DNA of 64,000 nt from Cyrtodaria siliqua. Its lineage: Eukaryota; Mollusca; Bivalvia; Adapedonta; Hiatellidae. Of the stretch, positions 1-10,820 are shown in pieces. The translations under genes and the position numbers were made by a program. The notes below the pieces were generated by a model that made no database searches, was not told where the DNA came from, and worked only from the letters and a program-made list of their open reading frames with translations. The stretch spans positions 1 to 64,000 of the forward strand of contig JAWPHD010000289.1 in the NCBI GenBank assembly GCA_037043455.1. Reading direction: 5' to 3'. How positions within the stretch are numbered: position 1 is the first letter of the stretch; each line of letters opens with the position of its first letter.

Positions 1-83
1 CTTTCCGGGCACTGGAGGATTCTGGGAAGAAGGTATTTAAAATATAAATGTTCAAAACAAAATCAACAAACAGTGCTTAAATC

Positions 84-187
84 AACATTTATATCGGGCG
101 CTTTCGACTTTTATCGCCTTCTTCAGGATACATACAACATTTATATCGAGCGCTTTCGACTTTATCGCCTTCTTCAGGATACATACA
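84..187. repeat. 52-bp tandem duplication
   Basis: Two nearly identical units of about 52 bp lie head to tail, each holding the phrase cgctttcgacttttatcgcc followed by ttcttcagga. They differ by single-base changes and one deletion. No coding potential is seen. The function is unknown; it may be the edge of a dispersed repeat that begins outside the window. Confidence 0.7.
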
Positions 188-984
188 TAACGTTACACAA
201 ACAGTCATATGAATTTTGGAAAATAATTATTTTAAGCAAAAAAATGTAACAATTAATACTATAAACGAGCGCTTTATGCGCCTATGTGAGTATTAATATT
301 TATAACTCAGTTGTAAGGTGGTAATACTGTATATGCATGTTTAATTAGCGCCAGATATCAATATGTTGATCTAACATGTCTAAGCACTGTTTGGTTGATA
401 ATTTGTCTTACAATTATATAAAACATTACATTTAAAAATATCGAACATGATATTTTATATCTGCCTTTTATATTATCTATCTATCAAATTGATAATGATT
501 CCCTTACCGAATATCAAACACCTGGACAGAGTTATGTATATAAGAGAGATAATTTACGAGTTACTTTTTATTTTGCAGAAACATGACAAATATATGAGTA
601 GATGCATTTAGTGCATTAATTGTATGTATACACATGGGAAAAATGATACAAAAGAAACCACAGCACTCACACGCAATGGAAGTCCACACTGTATCACAAA
701 CTAAGACAACGTACATATTCCCTGAAAAGGACAATACACAACACAAAGTGAGGTGAATACAGGTTAACGACTTGAGACGGTCAGTAGGTAATTCATGTTT
801 TGTCAACAACCAACATTTATGACGTAACGCAAGTATTGTACTGTTCGAGCTTTTAGTACTTATTTATTATCACAATAGTGTTGTTTGTGCCGTGTGGCGG
901 CCGTATAAAGCCTCCCGTAATTCAGTCAATATTGTTATTGTTACAATCCACAGGGATTGCATGACTTTCAAAGATCAGTTTCAT
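188..984. other. AT-rich stretch without recognised gene
   Basis: No convincing coding region is present. Around 838-960 the words gtgtggcggccgta and attcagt recall the about 280-bp repeat seen three times at 17321-18190, so this may be a degraded partial copy. The rest is simple AT-rich sequence. Confidence 0.4.
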
Positions 985-1072
985 CCTTTAACACATGTGT
1001 TGCGTGTTTTTTTGGGTTTACTTAGTGTTCTGTGAAAGGCTGCATTTTCTGTTCGAATTATATACTTATATT
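985..1072 (+). mobile_element. Family C retroelement 3' tail fragment
   Basis: The segment contains gtgttctgtgaaaggctgca followed by a pyrimidine-rich ending, ttctgttcgaattatatac. The same ending recurs at 15735-15885, 38240-38335 and 59780-59925 on this strand and, reversed, at 10318-10392, 11922-12050, 21244-21520 and 63925-64000. I read it as the 3' end of a retroelement tail family related to family A. A short TGAA microsatellite follows at 1074-1095. Confidence 0.45.
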
Positions 1073-1296
1073 AATGAATGAATGAATGAATGACTGACAC
1101 ATAATAGGTCATATTGTGAGACAAAAACTGACCGAAAGATGAAGAAATGAAGGATTAATTAAAAAGTTAATGTAAATATATAAAGATAAACATTTTATAC
1201 AAATAAGGATAATATGGTAGTAATATAAACTATACATGTAAATCAACAAATGCCTGAAAAAGGGCATATAATGAAGTAAATATATACAAAATCATC

Positions 1297-2080
1297 TTAT
1301 AATGATTTATATAGTCTGACTTCCTTCAGAAAATCTAAAACAAGACTAAATCTAAAGTATTAAATAACTCTGGTCATTGTATTAACATTGTAGTACATTT
1401 GACGCATAGGATCAAAGTCTGCACATTCCAACAATATGTGTTTGACCGTTAACGGTGCAAAGTAGTGTATACATTCTGGTAATTGCTCACCTTGCAATAA
1501 ATATGAATGAGTATAACGTGTATGCCCTATCCTGCGACGGGCCTAGGACAAGTACCTCTCGACACATGGGTCTACTAGAAGAACGCCATTCTTCGAGTAA
1601 CGGTTTAATTGAATGGAGTTTATTGTTAACTGGCAAATCCCAAACGGCTTGCCAAGAGTTACGAATATATGTGTTAATACAACTTTTAAAATAAGTAAAG
1701 GTAATATGTAAATCTAATGCTGCTTTAGCAGCTCTATCAGCTCTATCATTACACGTATTCCTACTTGACTTGGAAGCCAGCAGAAAATAATAGCATTATC
1801 ACCTATAAGAGAATTGTACTTTTCTACAAGTTGAAGCACAACTGGGTTATCATGTTTAATATTACCCAGTGCTTGAAGAGATGAAAGGGAATCAGAATAG
1901 ATTACAAAATGGTCATCATCTGATTCCTGAATATAATTTAAGGCAAGTTCAATTGCCTTAAGTTCAGCTGAAAAGATAGAGGCCTTGTCAGGCAGGCGGC
2001 TCTCTATGTTGTGTTTGTGAACAACACTGCTGCGAGCTACTTTATCTCCATCTTTAAACCATCTGTGTATATATGTTGCA
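1297..2080 (-). pseudogene. LINE ORF2 C-terminal fragment with RNase H domain
   Basis: Conceptual translation of the minus strand across at least three frame changes gives an RNase H fold. It starts at YTDG, continues with SAELKAIELALNYI and YSDSLSSLQAL, and reaches NDRADRAAK after a frameshift near 1755. These supply the four acidic RNase H residues (D, E, D, D). A LINE C-terminal region follows with VKHILLECADFDPMR and, in another frame, DFLKEVRLYKSL before a stop. RNase H after the RT is known from I, Jockey-like and R1-type LINEs, so this is a 5'-truncated and decayed member of that group. The upstream edge abuts a 30-bp scrap of family A tail at 2091-2120. The frameshifts mean it cannot be functional. 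Confidence 0.85.
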
Positions 2081-2090
2081 AGTTACTGTA

Positions 2091-2120
2091 TTTCGGACAG
2101 GGCAAAGCAGCATTCAAGGT
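2091..2120 (-). mobile_element. 30-bp scrap of family A 3' tail
   Basis: The run containing ttcggacagggcaaagcag, then cattcaagg, matches the extreme 3' end (minus orientation) of the A-family retroelement tails at 6058, 29235 and 47990. Nothing else of the element is present here. It sits exactly at the 5' border of the RNase H LINE fragment. Confidence 0.6.
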
Positions 2121-2778
2121 AGTGTGTTAAAATACACGTTTAATGCTCTTTGAAATTTTTCGTATTGGCGAGCATCAACGTGTATTGATTATTGCACATT
2201 TTACGACTGGACTTTCCAACGGAATCTGTTGGAAGGTTTTACGCTTTTAAACAGCATTGTTTGTATAATTATATATGCATAGGTTTGAAAGAAGATTTTT
2301 TTTTGTTTGAGTCGATTGGTGTTTCAAAATTTACCTGCCACCGATGAAATATCTCCGATTATCCACATTTATCACGAATATATTGACACATTTCCGAATT
2401 ATCCAAATTTACCGCTCATCTTGTTTTGAAATTCTTACCAGAGTTCAATGCGCATATTAGATCACCATACGCAACCACCATGCACCGTCGATAGAATAGA
2501 ATAGAACCGTTTATTGCTACAATCGTAAAACATTGTGTACATAGTGTGTTTAAACTACACATATTTCATGCCGATTTAAATTTTTGTTATATTTTATTAT
2601 TTATAGTAATTGTTAACATTACTTGTTTTATTCGTTTATTATTCTACAGTAATAAAGAGTATATAAAATATATGAAAATTAGCAGTTTGGTAAAGATAAT
2701 AATAATGAAGTTGCAAGAGTGTTCACAAGGACGACGACGGGCAACTGACAACGGACAACTCGTCATCTCATAAACCCT
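2121..2778. other. AT-rich stretch without recognised gene
   Basis: No supported gene. Short open stretches at 2546-2773 are low-complexity and show no domain. The sequence ends in a G run. Confidence 0.4.

Positions 2779-2823
<45 letters not shown>
2779..2823. repeat. Uninterrupted 45-nt poly-G tract
   Basis: Forty-five consecutive G residues follow ataaaccct. Such runs can form quadruplexes and slip during replication and sequencing, so the exact length should be treated as uncertain. It sits directly before the C-rich minisatellite at 2945-4205, whose same strand is C-rich, so the purine/pyrimidine bias switches strands here. Confidence 0.9.
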
Positions 2824-2824
<1 letters not shown>

Positions 2825-2944
2825 GAATGGGGGATTTGAATACTAGTGAGTTATTGTTTTCGAACACAAAATCACCATGTTCAGATCTACCAAACACACA
2901 ACGATTTCTTTTTATAAATCACAACGCCCCATCCTAGCTCAACT

Positions 2945-4205
2945 AATTTGGGACTTCCATTTTTTTTTACATATTTCTGTTGTTTTGGTCAAATCTTCTG
3001 TTGTTTTGGTCAATTTTTCACATATAGCTATGTTGCTCACCCACCCCCCCTCCCCCCCCCCACCCCCACACCCACACCCGACACTCAATTTTATTTTGTT
3101 TTTTACATATTTTTGTGTTGTTTTGGTCAATTCTTACACATATAGCTATGTTGCTCACTCCCCCCACCCCCAAACCACCCCCCCCCCCCACTCGACACTC
3201 ATTTTTTTTTTTTTTTTTTACATAATGAGTATATCTTTACAAATGTAGCTATGTTGCCCCCGCCCCCACGCCCGCCTTCCAACACCCCAGGGCCTCCCCC
3301 CACCAATACTCGAAACTCAATTTGTTTATTTATTTTTTTAACATATTTCTGTCTTGTTTTGGTCAATTCTTACACATATATCTATGTTACCCCGCCCCTA
3401 CTCCGTCCCCGCCTGGCACAAACCCCCTGGCACCCCGCCTCCCCACGATTCTCCACTATTTTTTCTTCTTCATATTTCTGTATTGTTTTGGTCAATTTTT
3501 ACACATATAGCTATGTTGCCGTCCCCACCATCTTCCGCCCCCACCGACTCGAATCTCTATTTTTTTCTTCATATTTCTTTGTTGTTTTGGTCAATTCTTA
3601 CATATATTGCTATGCCCCTGCCCCGCACCCCCCCCCCCACACACACACTAAACTCCCCCCCCCCCGCCCCCACTCAAGAATAAACTATATATGTTTTTAT
3701 ATTTCTGTATTGTTTTGGTAAATTTTATTATCTCTACTGGCCAAGTTCGAAAACCAACCAGATCGGACCAGTAACGGCGGAGTTACGGCTGTTATATTTC
3801 CACTCGAAACTCGATATATATATATATTTTTTTTACATATTTCTGTGTTGTTTTGGTCAGTTCTTACACATAAAGCTATGTTGCACACCCCCACCCATTA
3901 CGCCCCTCCCCCACTTCCACCCCTACTGGAAACCTTTTTCTTTTTTACATATTTCTGTGTTGTTTTGGTCAATTTGTGTTACCCCTACACCCCCACCCCA
4001 AACCATCCCAACACACCATCATCACTACCACCCGAATGTTGTTGTTTTTTGCATATATCTGTGTTGTTTTGTTTTATCAGTTTATCAATATGTTTCGCCC
4101 CACAACCATCCCACCACCACCCGATTTTTTTTTTTTTACATATGTCCGTGTTGTTTTGTTTAATCAAATATACAGCTATATCAATTATGCGCCCCCGCCC
4201 TGCCC
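2945..4205. repeat. Degenerate minisatellite of about 100-125 bp with C-rich spacers
   Basis: About eleven units share a core (T-run, acatatttctgtgttgtttt, ggtcaattctt, then acacatatagctatgttgc) and are separated by spacers made almost only of C and A. Cores begin near 2966, 3095, 3210, 3330, 3465, 3565, 3690, 3830, 3940, 4050 and 4125. An unrelated 70-bp piece interrupts at about 3722-3795. All three plus-strand frames stay open for long distances only because of the base bias, so the predicted proteins are not believable. Confidence 0.85.
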
Positions 4206-5398
4206 GCCCCCCGGCCCCATTGGTTTATGGGCTCCCCTCACATGGAGGACAGGGGAGGGAAATTGTTTTCATTTATTTCCATTATTGGATATTAAAATTT
4301 TAATTTGTTCGCAATCATTTACATATAAAGCAATTTAGATTAAATTCAGATACACAGACAAAATATCAATAAAAAAAAAACATCCTGAAATGAGGCCACA
4401 ATAAAAAATCGCCAGGTATCCCCTCCCTCCCCGAGTTGCCTTTCGACCACAATTTTTTTTAAATGACAGCAACTTTGGATTAAAACTGATAAAAATAAAT
4501 GAAATGTCACCCTGCCCCAAATTTTACTATAATTTGTATGAGATTCGAACAATAATTTTTATATCGGCCTGAGTTTCTATACCCACCCCCACCCCCTCAC
4601 ATTGTTTTAGTCTTGTTTTCTGATGGTATATACTGGCTATACCATTTATTATTCTCTGAATAGTCGAGCTGCGCTGTTCTCCTACAGCTCTTGTTTAATA
4701 TAAATTTCCATATTTTACAGATTGTTTAGTGGGTCGCCCCCTGAATCCACCCGTAAACTCACCCACCCCCTACACACTAAATGAAATGAACATAACAAAA
4801 CAAAATAAACAAGCTTAAGTTAGGTCATGGACATACAGTAGGTCTATGGTTAGGTGCTTTTCCCCCCAGATCAGGCTATAAAACAAGCGAGATTTTTTTA
4901 ATTTTTCTTTTAAGAGAATGTCTGAAAGGGTAATATATAATAAATATCCCGGCACCCTTCGCCCATTACCTTTTGTTAACCTAAGACTTGAAAACTTTAT
5001 ACTAGGTACATTATAAACAACGCAGTTTCGTGACACGTTGTCCACAGTGGAAAATGTGTACTTATGCGCATGCGCATGCAACGTTGGGAGAAACGCGCAC
5101 TTGTCAATATATTGTCAATACACATGTATAGCGATCTACGAAAAACCGATATATTATGTAAAATATGCTTCGGAAAAAATAAAACCGAAAGTAAATGGTA
5201 AATCACTTATTATTTTGTTAGATTATCGTCATGGTTTACGCACATAAGTCTGATAAGCTGCTCAACTTCGTTCGAAAATCACATGGGTGTTCGAGCGTTT
5301 TTTCCAGTCGCGTTTTTTGCAAAGGAAATTAGGCTTATATGCAGTTACATAGAACGTCAGAATAAAAAAAAAACTGCATAGGAGCCAATTTATTAGGC
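4206..5398. other. Stretch without recognised gene
   Basis: No supported coding region. A short alternating purine-pyrimidine palindrome, tatgcgcatgcgcatgca, lies near 5062-5080 and could adopt Z-DNA. Homopolymer A and C runs are common. Confidence 0.4.
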
Positions 5399-6057
5399 TA
5401 CATTCAAGGACGACAGTCAACCACAAAACACAAAAACAAACACGGAAACAGACAAACGGGAAGGCAAAAGTAATAAAAAATGCAAACGACATCACAAATA
5501 CAAAAGGGTTGACAATAGGGCTACCGCCTTGGAACGGTCAGTGGCAGCAAAGGCCACTGGGGGTTTAAACCGGTTTTAGGGTGCACCAAACCTCACACTT
5601 TCCCTACTGTCATCCCATTAAAACAGGACAGTGTAAATAAAGAAATCCCCGCCATGATCTAATCTCTAACCAACAAGCCAGCATCAATAGGCAATACAAA
5701 TAAAACACAAATATGCTCGTGTAAATATAATACATAAAACAATAGCCTAGAAAGCCACAATGAAGGTACTCAATGACTTGGCAGAAGCCAGAGCAACAAG
5801 AGAATAAACCATTAAGGGCACGACAGGAAAGATCATAGACAAATATCAAACGCCACCGTCACAATTTGGAAGAGTTCGTCGGCTTTGAGGACTCTTGGTT
5901 GCACCAGAGTCCGTCGATTTCGAAATAGATGAAGTAGATGCAGTAGATGTAGGAGTTGTTGAAGATATAGTTGAATGAATTTAATTTAAGAGGACCACAG
6001 TTTGAGAGGCTGAAGATATTTTAGAGGGTTTCTGAATAGCAAGAAAGACAGAAATAT
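5399..6057 (-). mobile_element. Second A-family tail with Ser/Thr-rich upstream piece
   Basis: Read on the minus strand, about 200 bp of sequence unlike the RT-linked copies (6057 down to 5850) leads into a normal A-family 3' tail (5850 down to 5399) that lacks the last 25 or so bases. The 200-bp piece contains an open stretch rich in Ser and Thr, including STASTSSISKSTDSG and SPQSRRTLPN, ending with a stop in the tail's first bases. This tail therefore lies head to tail behind the element at 6058-7830. Either it is a partial tandem copy, or the same tail belongs to a second upstream ORF. The hairpin ACCG-TTCCAAGG-CGGT type motif is present near 5530. Confidence 0.7.
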
Positions 6058-7830
6058 CGGACAGGGAAAGCAGCATGCAGGGAAAAGTAATAAAAAATGC
6101 AAACGACATCACAAACACTAAAGAGTTGACAATAGGGCTACCGCCTTGAAACGGTCAGTGGCAAGAAAGCCCACCGGGTGTTTAAACCGGTTCTAGGGTG
6201 CTCCAAACCTCACACTTACCCTACTGTCATCCAATAAAACAGGACAGTGTAAATAAAGAAATCCCCGACATGATATAATCTCTAACCAACAAGGCAGCAT
6301 CAATAGGCAATATAAATAAAACACAAATATGCTCGTGTAAATATAATACAAAAAAACAATAGTCTAGAAAGCCACAATGAAGGTACTCAATGACTTGACA
6401 GAAGCCAGAGCAGCAAGAAAATAAACCATTAAGGGCACGACAAGAAAGATCAAAGACAAACATCAAACGCCACAGTCCCATTGTGCTTTAGGTAGGCGTC
6501 AGCATAGGGTCCACAGCCCGTCCAGTCATCGTACAATTAAAGAGGAAAGCATAGTGGCGAACTGTAAAAGGGTCCACCACCAAGCATGCAGTACGTTGCA
6601 AAATGATAGGGTCATAACCACTTTTGATAAACTTTTTAACAAGTCTAACAAAGATAGTATGAAAGTGATCATGACCAAGAATCTTACGAAATCTATAAAT
6701 CACATCACCATGGAAGTCAGGTTCTGATAGTCCTTGTCGCAGAAAGTCCTTAAATTACCTTTATATTTGGAAAGAAGATCAGGGTTACGATAATACAATT
6801 TTGCAAAGGTTTTACGAAGTTTATGGTAACGGTAACCCTGATTGAGTAGTTTTTTAGTTATACAAAGATTACGAATATTAAAGTCCTCAACTCGAGTAAA
6901 AGCTCTTGAAAAACGAATAAGTTGAGACACATACACCCCATAAGAAGTTGCTCGGGGAAGATCCCCATCCAAGTGGGGATAATTAACAATGTCAAAATTA
7001 AAATCATCTCTCTTGTCATAGATTTTGCTAATTATTAAACCATTTTCAATCGAGAGATCTAAATCAAGAAAAGAAGCGTTATTATCAGATATATTAGCTT
7101 TGTTTAGCTGAAGTTTTTTAGGATAAATAATATTAGCCATAGTTGGAAAGAAAGGGTTGTCAATGTTCAATATGTCTTCCAGATACCGAGAGGTGTCATT
7201 AAAGGCTTCAATAACATCTGCCTGGGTATCTGGTGAAAGATTCAACATGAAATCGCTTTCATAGAAAAATAAAAACAAATTTGCGACAAGTGGTGCTCAG
7301 TTCATACCCATAGAGATACCAACAATTTGACTATAAACGGTGGTTCCATACCTGACGAAAATATTATCTAATAGGAAGATGAGTGTTTCACAAACTTCAT
7401 AGCAAGTCCACATAGTATAATTGTCTAAAATGCCGTTAGTAAAAAAAACGCTTTAAAATTATTACAGGCCAAAAGTGTAGTATTTTCTCTAGCGAATGTT
7501 TTTTGAATAAGAGAAATTAGCTTGTCTTTAATAAGGTGATGTGGTAAGGTTGTATATAGTGTAGAGAAGTCATAAGTGCTTATTGATGAAACTTGACCTT
7601 TATTGAAAATTTTATCAAAAACGTCTCCTGAATTTTTTATAGACCAAAATAAATTAATCCCGGAGTTTCATACGTTTGATCACAATATAGTTTAACGTGA
7701 TCTTTAACGGCAGTAAGACAATAAGTTAAAAGTTTGGAGATGTTTGTTGTGGAGCAGGCGCTAGAATTTGAAATAAAGCGAGCCTTATACGCATGTTTTG
7801 AGCCGAAATACTGGTTTTATATTGATAACA
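6058..7830 (-). mobile_element. A-family retroelement copy, 5'-truncated, near-full RT
   Basis: This is one of the two longest copies of the family in the window. On the minus strand it runs from an RT N-terminal region (around 7830) through the RT core and a conserved C-terminal end (MTPT then stop at 6488) to a 3' tail finishing at about 6058 with the tcggacagggaaagcagca ending. A second tail follows directly at 5399-6057. Such tail-to-tail partial tandem structure is typical of the pseudo-LTR arrangement known for Penelope-like elements. No GIY-YIG endonuclease follows the RT, so if it is Penelope-like the nuclease would be N-terminal or absent. Confidence 0.8.
6488..7830 (-). pseudogene. 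Penelope-like reverse transcriptase, broken
   Basis: In order the translated pieces show an N-terminal block with KARFISNSSACSTTNISK, then NLFWSIKNSG-like and STYDFSTLYTTLPH blocks, FLLDNIFVRYGT, and ISMGMN followed by a stop where relatives read GTNCAPL. After it come SRYLEDILNIDNPFF, FLDLDLSIENG, KIYDKRDDFNFDIVNYPHLD, YGVYVSQLIRFSRA, GYRYHKLRKTFAK and finally a separate-frame C-terminal 71-residue block from FRKILGHDHFHT to MLTPT. The catalytic YLDD is YLED here. A stop replaces C in GTNC and there are several frameshifts, including one near 6700. The protein cannot work. The family assignment to Penelope-like RTs is inference from the motif order; that it is an RT is well supported. Confidence 0.8.
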
Positions 7831-7894
7831 TATAGTATTAAAACACACATGGTTACTTTACACGTGCGAAAAGATGGACTGTATATTGACTGAT

Positions 7895-8400
7895 TCTTAG
7901 GGCTACAGCCATGGAACGGTCAGAGTCAAACTGGACCGCTGTGGGGCTACAGCCATGGAACGGTCAGAGTCAAATTGGACCGCTGTGGGTTTAAGCCAGT
8001 AGCTAGGGTGCGCCAAACCTCACTCTTACCCTATTATTTATAGATATCACCGCCATGTTTTATTCTCTAACAAACAATGCAGCATTAATAGGCAATGTAA
8101 GTATAACACATAAATGATCATGAATATATGAATATAAAGATAAAAGCCTAGAAAGCACGTACTCAGTGACTTTTGTGTTTGTGTTGTCTTTTGCATTTAA
8201 TATTGCCTTTGCCTTCTTGTTTGTCTGTTTGCGTGTTTGTTTCTGTGTTTTGTGGTTGACTGTCCTCCTTGAATTCTACTTTCCCTTTCCGATCTTTTTG
8301 TATTTCTTTGGCAAGTGGCAGAGCAACAAGAGAACACACCATTATGGGTACGAAAAGACAATATTTAAGACAAGCATCACCTTTTAAGGATTTAGGTAGA
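7895..8400 (-). mobile_element. A-like retroelement tail, interrupted
   Basis: Minus-strand tail of a diverged A-type copy: gggtgcgccaaacctcac, taccctatt, ataggcaatgtaag and tttaggtagacgtcat blocks are in the usual order. A 44-bp direct duplication (starting 7901 and 7945) covers the hairpin region with the phrase gccatggaacggtcag. The copy is split at 8169-8323 by a tail of the same family in the opposite orientation. Confidence 0.75.
8169..8323 (+). mobile_element. A-family 3' tail inserted in opposite orientation
   Basis: This plus-strand segment reads from ttttgtgtttgtgttgtctt to ctttccgatctttttgtat, the last 150 bp of the A tail. It splits the minus-strand tail at 7895-8400 between the gactt and ggca of the usual word gacttggca. 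That shows it landed after the host copy, by a heavily 5'-truncated retroinsertion. Any target duplication is too short to be sure. Confidence 0.7.
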
Positions 8401-8987
8401 CGTCATAGATGTTAAAGTAAGAATCTACATGTAGTTTACCAATATACCATTGAATACTGTCGCCATATAACTTGTTGAAAGCTGATAGTATTGCCAAATT
8501 CATCCCCAACGAGACGGGTGATTTCAACAAACCAGTTTTATTCATGCCATGGTTTTTAATCAGCTACCATAGCACTGTAAAGTAATCCGAAGTAGGCTGA
8601 GTGTCGGAGGCTAGTCTAGTTAGAAAGCCCAGTAGTAGTTAGACAGTATATTTGTGGTGTTTTTTTCTTCAAAGGGCAATTTATCATGACAGATTACTCA
8701 AAAGGCTAACTAGTGCTTCGTAAACAAATACATTTTTACTATTTTTAAAATCCTTTCATTTCTTCCAGTATTATATAGCACGTTGCAATATATGCCTCAT
8801 ATGGATCTAACAAATAATTAAGGATTCTATCACAGTTATATCAGACTGAAGGTGCCCATCCGGCCGATATCCCAAATGGTTTCATTAACAGGAGGAAAAC
8901 ATCCACTTTGATTGAGAAAAGTAAATAACCACAATAGCGGGTCTAATCATATAAGGAAAACTTTCTCAGTGCTAGCATGGTGCTCTT
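8401..8987. other. Stretch without recognised gene
   Basis: AT-rich sequence with no open frame or repeat that I recognise. Confidence 0.4.
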
Positions 8988-10505
8988 CACCACCTATAGT
9001 GTAACAAATGTCAAACAATATTAACACACGTTAATCATTACTACACTTGCAATATTGCTACATGTTACACGACGTGTTCGTGCTAACATTGTAATACGTA
9101 GAGACAGACACAATTCTCAGTTTGGTTTTATTCAAACAAATTTGATAAGCGTTTTTTGGGTGATGTAGTTCATAAACTTGCATAAACACAGACTGATGCA
9201 TCGGTGTAGAGATGATAAACGATAATGGTGCTGTTTCGAGTAGCTATATCTGTCTGTCACGTGACCATACTAATAGTCAAGGACATTGTCACAGCCAATG
9301 TTAAATTTCGATTTCTATCAACATTGGGTATAACATTTTCATTTTATTTTATATTTCTTCATCAAACTTCGTGGCAACAGTCGCATGATCTAACTAATAT
9401 ATAAAGGTCATGTCAATATTATGTCTAGTCTAAATCATTTGTTCTTGTTTAGAAAAAGTCTAACATGTTGTATAAGTTGCCCGTTTCTTCATAATATTAT
9501 GGTTTTCTTTAACATTTCAATATAAGCTTATCTTGACAATATACCAAATCACTATAAAGAGGTCCCGGTAAGAAGACTAGTTCATACATTAGTTTAAAAG
9601 CAAATGAAAATGGTCACAAAAGTTTTTCTGTTTCTTCTTTAATGTTTAATGACAATAGCAACATCATCACACTAATAGTAAAATATCAAGGTCACAGTCA
9701 AAGCATTTGTTGCAGTTCATAATTCATGTATGATCTTTACATTCCCTAAATATTAATTTAATAAAAATTGTCATGCGTCATATATTCTTGAACAATGCAA
9801 TGAAGTGCGACACACCTGCTCCAAAGACCGCTCAAATTGTTCTTATATCAAATGATTAAAAAAAAAAAAAAAAAATAGTTAGAAATTCCGTTGTATATTG
9901 TTACAAGTACAGAAACGTTATATGTGAATGATTTGATTTGGTTGTGTTCTCTTTTCTCGAAATAATAATAATTAAATCATCAAATTTCACGTTAACTATC
10001 CAGCTGACTTATATATTAAGGTCCATAAACATCTAGTTGTTGTGACAAAAAGTAAATATAAACCACGGGTCTTCAATTTGAGGGATAACCTGTTTTATTA
10101 CATCACATAATAAAATATAGTTTTACATTCATATGGTTTTTAAACCTTAAAAATGATGCCTTAAATGCTAAACTTCGAACAGAAATGGTACACAATATTC
10201 GGTAAAACTATTAAGTTAATTTATTTTAGAATTACTGAAAACGAATAATAAATGAAATGTCGAAGATTCATTTAAAATAACATCAATAAATTGTTAACAT
10301 AAACTGAGATAGTAATAAAAATAAGTATAAAAGTCGAACAGGAAATGCAGCTTTCACAGAACACAGTAAACCCCAAAACACGCAAAATAAATTTCACGTT
10401 TCATTCATAATTATTTACGGCCTTTCTACACTAAATACAGCCTTATCAAAGACAAGTTAATTACTAGTATTCAAAATACATTTTATCCTATAGAGAGTAT
10501 GAGAG
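8988..10505 (+). repeat. Direct segmental duplication, copy 1
   Basis: The segment begins accacctatagtgtaacaaa and is collinear with 25992-27435 in the same orientation. Shared landmarks are gtgtagagatgata, tgtcacgtgacca, acattttcatttta, the A run near 9860, gaacagaaatggtacacaat and the ending ctagtattcaaaata. Identity looks moderate, with many small indels. Copy 1 has a family C tail inserted at 10318-10392 and only one unit of the minisatellite that is expanded in copy 2. Confidence 0.8.
10318..10392 (-). mobile_element. Family C tail insertion with empty site elsewhere
   Basis: About 75 bp reading gtataaaagtcgaacaggaa, atgcagctttcacagaacac and agtaaaccccaaaacacgc interrupts duplication copy 1. 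Copy 2 reads straight through (taataaacgtcacgattc near 27298). The flanks carry aataaa on both sides, consistent with a short target duplication. It is a strongly truncated retroinsertion of the C family. Confidence 0.7.
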
Positions 10506-10530
10506 TGGAGCTTTGAAAACGAGTCAATAA

Positions 10531-10575
10531 ATGAGCGAGTGAGTGATTGATTGATTGAGTGAGTGAGTGAGTGAG

Positions 10576-10606
<31 letters not shown>

Positions 10607-10820
10607 GTGAGTGAGTGAGTGAGTGAGTGAGTGAGTGAGTGAGTGAGTGAGCGAGCGAGCGAGCGAGCGAGCGAGCGAGCGAGTGAGTGAGTGAGTGAGT
10701 GAGTGAGTGAGTGAGTGAGTGAGTGAGTGAGTGAGTGAGTGAGTGAGTGAGTGAGTGAGTGAGTGAGTGAGTGAGTGAGTGAGTGAGTGAGTGAGTGAGT
10801 GAGTGAGTGAGTGAGTGAGT
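10531..10820. repeat. GAGT tetranucleotide microsatellite with GATT and GAGC blocks
   Basis: About 290 bp of GAGT repeats include two short GATT blocks (10542-10605) and one GAGC block (10650-10682). Block-wise variants show expansion in patches. The minus strand reads as a Thr-His-Ser-Leu repeat, but this only reflects the 4-bp period cycling through frames; it is not a protein gene. Copy 2 of the duplication (end at 27435) lacks this array. Confidence 0.95.

Noticed and set aside
1455..1694. 79-codon plus-strand frame
   Set aside because: It is antisense to the RNase H LINE fragment.
2877..4338. Several overlapping proline- and serine-rich open frames of 60-156 codons
   Set aside because: They arise from the C-rich spacer minisatellite, occur in all frames, and overlap each other.
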